Source: Rubrivivax sp. (GTDB taxonomy: Bacteria > Pseudomonadota > Gammaproteobacteria > Burkholderiales > Burkholderiaceae_C). Taken from it: a stretch of 64,000 nucleotides of DNA. Where the stretch lies: assembly GCA_027484825.1 (NCBI GenBank), contig JAIXSE010000015.1, positions 310,001 through 374,000 of the forward strand, in the 5' to 3' direction. The translations under genes were made by a program, and so were the position numbers. The notes beneath the pieces were generated by a model that saw nothing but the letters and a program-made list of their open reading frames with translations, did no database searches and was not told the origin of the DNA. Shown here piece after piece: positions 59,178-64,000 of this stretch (within the stretch, counting starts at the first letter, position 1; every line of letters begins with the position of its first letter).

Positions 59178-60203
59178 ATGACTTCCACGTTTCAATGGGC
59201 CCTCATCGGCCCGGGTGCCATCGCCCACACCTTTGCCGAGGCCGTCAGCCAGCTGGACCACTGCCGCCTGCATACGGTCTGCGGTCGTGATGCGCAGCGG
59301 GCCGAGCAGTTCGCGCAGCGCTGGTCAGCCGCCGGCGAGACGCCGGTGCGCGCCACCACGGACCTGGCATCGGTACTCGCCGATCCGGCGATCGACGGGG
59401 TGTACATCGCAACGCCCCATGGCCAGCACTTCGAACCGGCACTGGCCGCTTTGAAGGCCGGCAAGGCGGTGCTGTGCGAGAAGTCGCTGGTGCCGACGCG
59501 GGCGATGGCCGAGCAGTTGATCGCGACCGCCCGTGAGCACCGCGTGTTCCTGATGGAAGCCGTCTGGACCCGCTTCCTGCCGGCCTATGAAGACATGGCG
59601 CAATGGCTGGCGCAAGGCCGCATTGGCCGACTGCGTGCGCTGCAGTCGAGCTTCTGCTTCCCCGCGCCCTACGATCCGGACAGTCGTCTGTTCAATCCGG
59701 CGCTGGCCGGCGGTGCGCTGCTGGATGTGGGCATCTACAACCTCAATGCCACGCGTTTTGTGCTGCGGCATGCGCTGGGCGAGGTGCCGCCGCTCAAGGG
59801 CCTGCAGGTGCAGGGCGTGCTGGCACCGACCGGGGTGGATGCGCGGGTCAGCGCCAGCCTGGATTTTGGTGACGGGCTGGTGGCCCAGATGGTGTGTGGC
59901 CTGGACACCTTCGCGCCCAACACCTTGCAGGTGATGGGCGATGCCGGTGCCATCGTGCTGCCGGAAACTTTCTGGCAGGCCACTCGCGCGCAGTGCCTGC
60001 TGCCCGGCCAAGCGGCTGAAACGGTCGAGCGGCCGTTCAAGACCAATGGCTTCGAATATCAGATCAGCCACGCCATGGCCCGCATCCGGGCCGGTGAGAT
60101 CGAGAGCCCCGTGATGCCGCATGCCGAGACCTTGGCCGTGCTCGGGTGGATCGATCAGATGCGGCTTCAGCTCGGCGCGCGGCTGCCCTTTGATGATCGG
60201 TGA
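59178..60203 (+). CDS. Gfo/Idh/MocA-family oxidoreductase
   Basis: The 341-residue NAD(P)-dependent enzyme starts TSTFQWALIGPGAIAHTFAEAVSQL, a Rossmann motif (GPGAIA). It has DGVYIATPHGQHFEPALAALKAGKAVLCEKSL, the classic EK(P/S) lysine segment. The C-terminal domain (GGALLDVGIYNLNATRFVL) has the substrate-site Asp/His-like positions. Such enzymes oxidise or reduce sugars, inositols or related alcohols (trans-1,2-dihydrobenzene-1,2-diol dehydrogenase-like). ATG 59178 was preferred over the GTG at 59163. Confidence 0.92.
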   Translation: MTSTFQWALIGPGAIAHTFAEAVSQLDHCRLHTVCGRDAQRAEQFAQRWSAAGETPVRATTDLASVLADPAIDGVYIATPHGQHFEPALAALKAGKAVLCEKSLVPTRAMAEQLIATAREHRVFLMEAVWTRFLPAYEDMAQWLAQGRIGRLRALQSSFCFPAPYDPDSRLFNPALAGGALLDVGIYNLNATRFVLRHALGEVPPLKGLQVQGVLAPTGVDARVSASLDFGDGLVAQMVCGLDTFAPNTLQVMGDAGAIVLPETFWQATRAQCLLPGQAAETVERPFKTNGFEYQISHAMARIRAGEIESPVMPHAETLAVLGWIDQMRLQLGARLPFDDR

Positions 60204-60265
60204 CGGCGCTTCATGCCCTGGCAACCGCAACGGCACGCCGGGGCCGCTGTGATGTCCACGTAAAA

Positions 60266-60290
60266 AAGGCCGCTCCGGGGGAGCGGCCTT
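60266..60290 (-). terminator. Rho-independent terminator of the Bax-inhibitor-1 family gene
   Basis: AAGGCCGCTC (60266-60275) pairs with GAGCGGCCTT (60281-60290) around a five-base loop. The minus strand continues with TTTTTT. It lies 55-80 bases after the stop of the minus-strand gene at 60344. Confidence 0.9.
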
Positions 60291-60343
60291 GCTGGGACCG
60301 GGACCGCGTTTTGCAGTCGCGATCCCGGCGGGGCGTTGCGGCC

Positions 60344-61051
60344 TCAGTCGTCGCTGCTGCCAGCGAAGCCGAAGATGCTCAGCAGGCTGGTGAACAGGTT
60401 GAAGATCGACACGAACAGGCTGACCGTGGCTATCACGTAGTTGCGCTCACCGCCGTTGACGATGTTGCTGGTCTCGAACAGGATCAGGCCGATCGACAGC
60501 AGGGCCACCACACCGGAGATCACAAGACCCATCACCGGCATCTGCAGCCAGATGTTGGCCACCGCCGCCAGCAGCGCCACGATCATGCCGGCGAACAGGA
60601 AGCCGCCCATGAAGCTGAAGTCCTTCTTGGTGGCCAGCACATAGGCGGACAGGGCCAGGAAGGTGCCACCGGTGGTGGCCAGCGCCAGGGAGATGGTGTT
60701 GGCGCCGCCCGGCAGCCCCAGATGCACGCTCAGCAGGGGGCCCAGCGACCAGCCCATGAACCCGGTGAGCGCAAACACCAGCGGAATGGCCATCGCACTG
60801 TTGCGCATGCGGTGGATGCCGAACAGCAGCGCGAAGTAGCCCACCAAGGTCAGCAGCATGCCGGGCGCCGCCCAGTTGAAGGCCACGGCCGCTGCGGCAA
60901 CGGCACCGCTGAACAGCAGCGTCATCGACAACAGGGCATAGGTGTTGCGCAGCACACGGGTCACGTCCCCTTGCTGGCTGAAGACCGAGCCACCGGCGGT
61001 GGCGGGCGTCCAGGTCGTGGGGGACGCCGAAGATCGTTGGAAGTCACTCAT
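60344..61051 (-). CDS. Bax inhibitor-1/YccA family membrane protein
   Basis: The 235-residue protein has a soluble N-terminus (SDFQRSSASPTTWTPATAGGSVFSQQGDVTRVLRNTYALLSMTLLFSG) and seven hydrophobic helices. Examples are AVAAAAVAFNWAAPGMLLTLVGYFALLF, LVFALTGFMGWSLGPLLSV and FSFMGGFLFAGMIVALLAAVANI. The end SFVSIFNLFTSLLSIFGFAG is typical. Bacterial YccA interacts with the FtsH protease; YbhL-like members are of unknown function. ATG 61051 has AAGGAG nine bases upstream. Confidence 0.93.
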   Translation of the reverse strand: MSDFQRSSASPTTWTPATAGGSVFSQQGDVTRVLRNTYALLSMTLLFSGAVAAAAVAFNWAAPGMLLTLVGYFALLFGIHRMRNSAMAIPLVFALTGFMGWSLGPLLSVHLGLPGGANTISLALATTGGTFLALSAYVLATKKDFSFMGGFLFAGMIVALLAAVANIWLQMPVMGLVISGVVALLSIGLILFETSNIVNGGERNYVIATVSLFVSIFNLFTSLLSIFGFAGSSDD

Positions 61052-61161
61052 GACTGAACTCCTTGGGGTGGACAGGACACGCGGTGTGGATCTGACAACC
61101 AGACCCCTCACCGCGCGCGCGTAGCCTGCACCTTAGGGCTTCATCGACTTCCAAAAAACCA

Positions 61162-62115
61162 TCAATTTCCTTGCACTTCCGCAGAAAAATCAGAAGCCTC
61201 GGAAGCATCGGTCTCCACCCGTCCCTGACGGCGGGAAGCCAGCAGCTTGGCCACCAGCGGATGGTTCTGACCGCGCCGGGAGTAGATGCCGTGCACGTCT
61301 TCCACCACCTCACTCTGCCCCAGCAGATGCAGGCCGCTCATCAGCGCCAGGTCGTCGGCCCCCAGGCGGCTGACCGGGAAGACGCCCAGACCGCGGGCGG
61401 CAAACACGCTCATCAGGGCGCTGTCCTCGAACTCCCCCACCACCTGCGGCCGGATGTGATGCTGCTCGAACCAGCGCTCGATGCTGGCGCGCAGCGAGGC
61501 ATGGCGGGTGGGCAGCAGCACCGGCAGGTCTTCCAGGCAGTAGGGGAACGGCCGACCGGGCGAGCGCTGGGCGCGAGCGACCAGATCCGCCGGGCCCCAC
61601 CAGTCCACCTGGGTGCTGGCCAGCAACTGGCTGGTGATGCGAAGTGTCGGATTGACGGGGGCTGGCTGGTCAGTGAGCACTAAATCCAGATGGTGCAGCG
61701 CCAGCTCACCCAGCAGTTGGTCCACCTCGCCTTCATGGCAGATCAGCCGCAGATTGGGGGTGTCCAGCACCGGTGCCAGCAGGGCGTGGGCCGCCAGTTT
61801 GGACAGGCCATCGGACAGGCCGACCGAGAGTCGCTGCACCCGCTGCGTGGCGGCTTCATGCACCTCATGTGGCACGAGCTGGCCGATCTGGAAGATCTCT
61901 TCCGCCCGGCTGAAGGCCGCCTGACCGGCTTCGGTCAGCACCAGGCCGCGGCCCTCCGGCTTGAGCAATTGATGGCCCAGCGCGCGTTCCAGCTCACGCA
62001 CCTGGGCGCTGATGGTCTGCACGGCCATGCCCAGACGGTCGGCCGCACGGGCGAAGCCGCCTTCCTTGGCGACCACCCAGAAGTAGTGCAGGTGACGGTA
62101 ATTCAGCGAACTCAT
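61162..62115 (-). CDS. nhaR: NhaR, LysR-family activator of a sodium/proton antiporter gene
   Basis: The 317-residue protein starts SSLNYRHLHYFWVVAKEGGFARAADRLGMAVQTISAQVRELERALGHQLLKPEGRGLVLTEAGQAAFSRAEEIFQIGQLV, a strong match to NhaR rather than to other LysR members. The C-terminal effector domain is complete. In enteric bacteria NhaR activates nhaA in response to Na+. No antiporter gene is in the window, so its target here is unknown. It lies upstream of the Bax-inhibitor gene in the same direction, but about 110 bases apart. Confidence 0.85.
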   Translation of the reverse strand: MSSLNYRHLHYFWVVAKEGGFARAADRLGMAVQTISAQVRELERALGHQLLKPEGRGLVLTEAGQAAFSRAEEIFQIGQLVPHEVHEAATQRVQRLSVGLSDGLSKLAAHALLAPVLDTPNLRLICHEGEVDQLLGELALHHLDLVLTDQPAPVNPTLRITSQLLASTQVDWWGPADLVARAQRSPGRPFPYCLEDLPVLLPTRHASLRASIERWFEQHHIRPQVVGEFEDSALMSVFAARGLGVFPVSRLGADDLALMSGLHLLGQSEVVEDVHGIYSRRGQNHPLVAKLLASRRQGRVETDASEASDFSAEVQGN

Positions 62116-62485
62116 CTGACTCTCCGAAAAGACGAACCCGCATCATACATAACTTCGGTTTAACGGGAGCGAGGAATTCCATCCCTATGGATTTTCCGAG
62201 TCAATGCGGATGCGCGGGGAAGAGGGTTCGCGGATCCCGGGAGTGCCTGCGGCGAACATGAAAGGTTTGCCTGGACCGCTGCTCTCCACGCCACGCCACG
62301 CCTTGCCACGCACTTGGCGGCCTTGCCCTGGTGCTGGGGTCTGCTCATGGCCGACTCGCCAAAGGCCTCACTTATCCACCCACCGGGCACTCTGACCCAT
62401 CGCCCGCGCGCTTCATCGCAACCGGTGGGGCGGCGGCCCACCGACTTGCCTACAGTCCCACCAAGCCCGCCCTCCCGGCGGCGCG
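62116..62485. other. Intergenic region between nhaR and a small membrane-protein gene
   Basis: The 370-bp stretch contains short CACGC-type direct repeats near 62286-62310 (CCACGCCACGCCACGCC) and no open reading frame I accept. An open frame of about 93 codons on the minus strand is unconvincing. The nhaR-proximal part is the natural place for its promoter; none was recognised. Confidence 0.5.
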
Positions 62486-62698
62486 ATGGACCTGGAGCCC
62501 GTCATGCTGAGCCTGTTGCTGTGGTTGATCCTGTTTGTGCTGTGCTGGCCGCTGGCCTTGCTGGCGCTGCTGCTGTGGCCGGTGGTCTGGCTGGTGCTGC
62601 TGCCGTTCCGGCTGATCGGCCTGAGCGTGGAGGCGGTCTTCGCGCTGCTCAAGGCGATCCTGTTCCTGCCCGCCCGGGTGCTGGGCGGGCGGCCCTGA
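62486..62698 (+). CDS. Small hydrophobic membrane protein
   Basis: The 70-residue protein is almost entirely hydrophobic, with two to three predicted helices (LSLLLWLILFVLCWPLALLALLLWPVVWLVLLPF, then VEAVFALLKAILFLPARVL). Similar short proteins with LCWPLALLAL and PFRL blocks occur, as I recall, in other Burkholderiales genomes, which supports it as a real gene. ATG 62486 or 62504 could be the start. Function is unknown. It is convergent with metB. Confidence 0.7.
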   Translation: MDLEPVMLSLLLWLILFVLCWPLALLALLLWPVVWLVLLPFRLIGLSVEAVFALLKAILFLPARVLGGRP

Positions 62699-62739
62699 AA
62701 AGACCCCCAGGGGCCGACCGCGACGCGATCGGAGGCGAT

Positions 62740-63933
62740 TCAGATCGCGTCCAGGCCCGCCTGCAAGTCCGCGCGCAGATCCTCGACATCTTCAATGCCA
62801 GCGGAGATCCGCACCAGCGAATCGGTGATGCCCAGGGCCGCCCGCTTGTCTGCGGGAATGGAGGCATGGGTCATCAACGCGGGCAGGGAGATCAGACTTT
62901 CCACCCCGCCCAGGCTCTCAGCCAGCGCGAAGATGCGCACCCGCTCCAGGAAGCGACGGGCACCGGCCAGGTCGGTGTCCAGCTGCACGCTGATCATGCC
63001 GCCACCGCCGCGCATCTGACGACGCGCCAGCGCATGCTGCGGATGGCTCTCCAGGCCGGGGTAATACACCTTGCGGACCTTGGGCTGCCCCTCCAGCCAC
63101 TGCGCCAGCGTCAAGGCGCTTTCGTTGTGCCGCGCCATGCGCAGCGCCAGCGTCTTGAGACCTCGCAGGGCCAGGAAGCTGTCAAAGGGGCCGGCGATCG
63201 AGCCCACCGCGTTGTGCAGGAACTCCAGCTGCTCGCGCAGCGCGGCCTGCCTGGCTTCCCCGCCCACCACCACCACGCCGGAGATCACATCGCTGTGGCC
63301 GTTGAGGTATTTGGTGGCCGAGTGCAGCACCGCATCGAATCCGAGCGACAGCGGCCGCTGGCCCCAGGGGCTGGCGAAGGTGTTGTCGGCGATGGTCAGG
63401 GCGCCGTGCTCGCGGGCGATCGCCGCCACAGCCGCCAGATCGGTCAGCTTGAGGATCGGATTGCTGGGCGTCTCGATCCAGATCAGGCGGGTCTCGGGAC
63501 GCAGCGCCGCCCGCACCTCGTCGGGATTGGTGCTGTCCACATAGGTGACCTGCAGGCCGGCGCTCTTGCGACGCACCCGCTCGAACAGCCGGTAGCTGCC
63601 GCCGTAGAGATCGTCCCCCGCCACGATATGGGAGCCGGCGTCCAGCGTGTCCAGCACCGTGGCCATGGCCGCGAGGCCCGACGAGAACGCATAGGCCTGC
63701 ACGCCGCCTTCCAGACTGGCGACCGCCCGTTCATAGGCCTGCCGCGTCGGATTGTGGGTGCGGCCGTATTCATAGCCCTGGTGCACGCCCGGGCTCTGCT
63801 GGCGGTAGGTCGAGGTGGCGTAGATGGGCGGCATTACCGCGCCGGTCAGCGGGTCCGGATGCTGGCCGCCGTGGATGGCCAGCGTGTCGAAGCGCAGGTC
63901 GGCGCCGTGGGAGTCTCGGGAGTCCTGGCTCAT
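62740..63933 (-). CDS. metB: Cystathionine gamma-synthase/lyase (PLP-dependent)
   Basis: The 397-residue Cys/Met-metabolism enzyme has FDTLAIHGGQHPDPLTGAVMPPIYATSTY, YEYGRTHNPTR, AYAFSSGLAAM and the PLP Lys in HSATKYLNGHSDVISG. Near the C-terminus ESLGGVESLISLPALMTHASIP and ITDSLVRISAGIED are also typical. It joins cysteine to an activated homoserine to give cystathionine, or cleaves cystathionine. The neighbour upstream is a cystathionine beta-synthase gene, so the pair may run reverse transsulfuration. The start overlaps that gene's stop (ATGA). Confidence 0.92.
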   Translation of the reverse strand: MSQDSRDSHGADLRFDTLAIHGGQHPDPLTGAVMPPIYATSTYRQQSPGVHQGYEYGRTHNPTRQAYERAVASLEGGVQAYAFSSGLAAMATVLDTLDAGSHIVAGDDLYGGSYRLFERVRRKSAGLQVTYVDSTNPDEVRAALRPETRLIWIETPSNPILKLTDLAAVAAIAREHGALTIADNTFASPWGQRPLSLGFDAVLHSATKYLNGHSDVISGVVVVGGEARQAALREQLEFLHNAVGSIAGPFDSFLALRGLKTLALRMARHNESALTLAQWLEGQPKVRKVYYPGLESHPQHALARRQMRGGGGMISVQLDTDLAGARRFLERVRIFALAESLGGVESLISLPALMTHASIPADKRAALGITDSLVRISAGIEDVEDLRADLQAGLDAI

Positions 63934-64000
63934 GACAAGCCCTTTCGCAGATGGTTCAGCAAATCAAAACGGGTGACCAGGCCATAGAAGCGCTGGTCGT
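63930..64000 (-). CDS. Cystathionine beta-synthase, C-terminal fragment (partial at the window edge)
   Basis: Only the last 22 complete codons are in the window: DQRFYGLVTRFDLLNHLRKG followed by LS and a TGA stop. This matches the end of a C-terminal CBS domain in bacterial cystathionine beta-synthases with CBS-pair domains. The TGA overlaps the metB start by four bases, so the two genes are co-transcribed. The rest lies beyond the right edge, so the assignment depends on this short tail and the metB neighbour. Confidence 0.6.
   Translation of the reverse strand, partial: DQRFYGLVTRFDLLNHLRKGLS

Noticed and set aside
62314-63987. Plus-strand open frame of 557 codons opposite metB
   Set aside because: Arg/Gly/His-rich antisense product without domains; metB on the other strand has all PLP-enzyme motifs.
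1-64000. tRNA, rRNA or riboswitch genes
   Set aside because: No cloverleaf, rRNA segment or known riboswitch core was recognised by eye on either strand; a covariance-model scan would be needed to exclude small RNAs.

Overview
The window is high-GC, densely coded bacterial DNA. It looks like a chromosomal segment of a betaproteobacterium of the order Burkholderiales, possibly the Roseateles/Mitsuaria/Rubrivivax-like group. That placement is inferred from a Bv3F/BpH3-type H-NS protein, DUF2242 and DUF2145 proteins, a malonate decarboxylase operon, NarL-type two-component genes and GC-rich codon use. No rRNA, tRNA, CRISPR array, transposase or integrase was seen.

Layout. 1-2055: a left-edge partial gene resembling predicted thymine-modification enzymes, convergent with a toxin/antitoxin-like pair (RelE/HigB-like protein plus a HigA-ImmA/IrrE fusion). 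2343-12302: one long, translationally coupled minus-strand operon for malonate use (TRAP transporter dctP-dctQ-dctM, then mdcA-C-D-E-G-B-H), preceded by a LysR regulator on the same strand. 12550-19143: two small conserved hypotheticals, a large metallophosphoesterase lipoprotein, a LysE exporter divergent from a WYL regulator, and a secreted GH18+CBM6 chitinase. 19311-22351: a three-gene unit of unknown function with two tandem paralogous secreted proteins sharing six cysteines. 22375-28630: isochorismatase-like hydrolase, SDR dehydrogenase, GH15 glucoamylase-like enzyme, acyltransferase-3 membrane protein and a chemoreceptor.

28669-46537: the RNA-repair regulon is split here. rtcR lies at 28669-30279, while rtcB-rtcA lie 14 kb away behind a near-perfect sigma54 promoter. 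Between them are a XamI-like restriction-modification pair, a DMT exporter, two LysR genes, a coupled operon of a fluoroacetate-dehalogenase-like hydrolase with leuC/leuD-type genes, a tartrate/D-malate dehydrogenase, a small secreted protein plus DUF2145 protein, and a GT4 glycosyltransferase.

46588-54999: an oxidoreductase-like small protein, a GntR regulator, an H-NS-like protein, and a large gene encoding a candidate secreted tyrosine-phosphatase effector. Then comes a stress/signalling block: BON lipoproteins, a CHASE3 histidine kinase divergent from its NarL regulator, and an orphan receiver. 55251-64000: a small unknown protein, DUF2242 lipoprotein, M3 oligopeptidase, Gfo/Idh/MocA oxidoreductase, Bax-inhibitor-1 protein, NhaR, a small membrane protein, and metB overlapping the end of a cystathionine beta-synthase gene.

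The most notable signals are: the phosphatase-like effector candidate; the dehalogenase-leuCD operon; the split rtc regulon with its promoter; the six-cysteine secreted paralogs; a recurring set of 6-bp and 12-bp tandem repeats, some expanded in frame inside proteins; and inverted TGTAGGACA/TGTCCTACA boxes in the stress block. All family assignments come from reading the translated sequence and from memory of the families. No database search was run.
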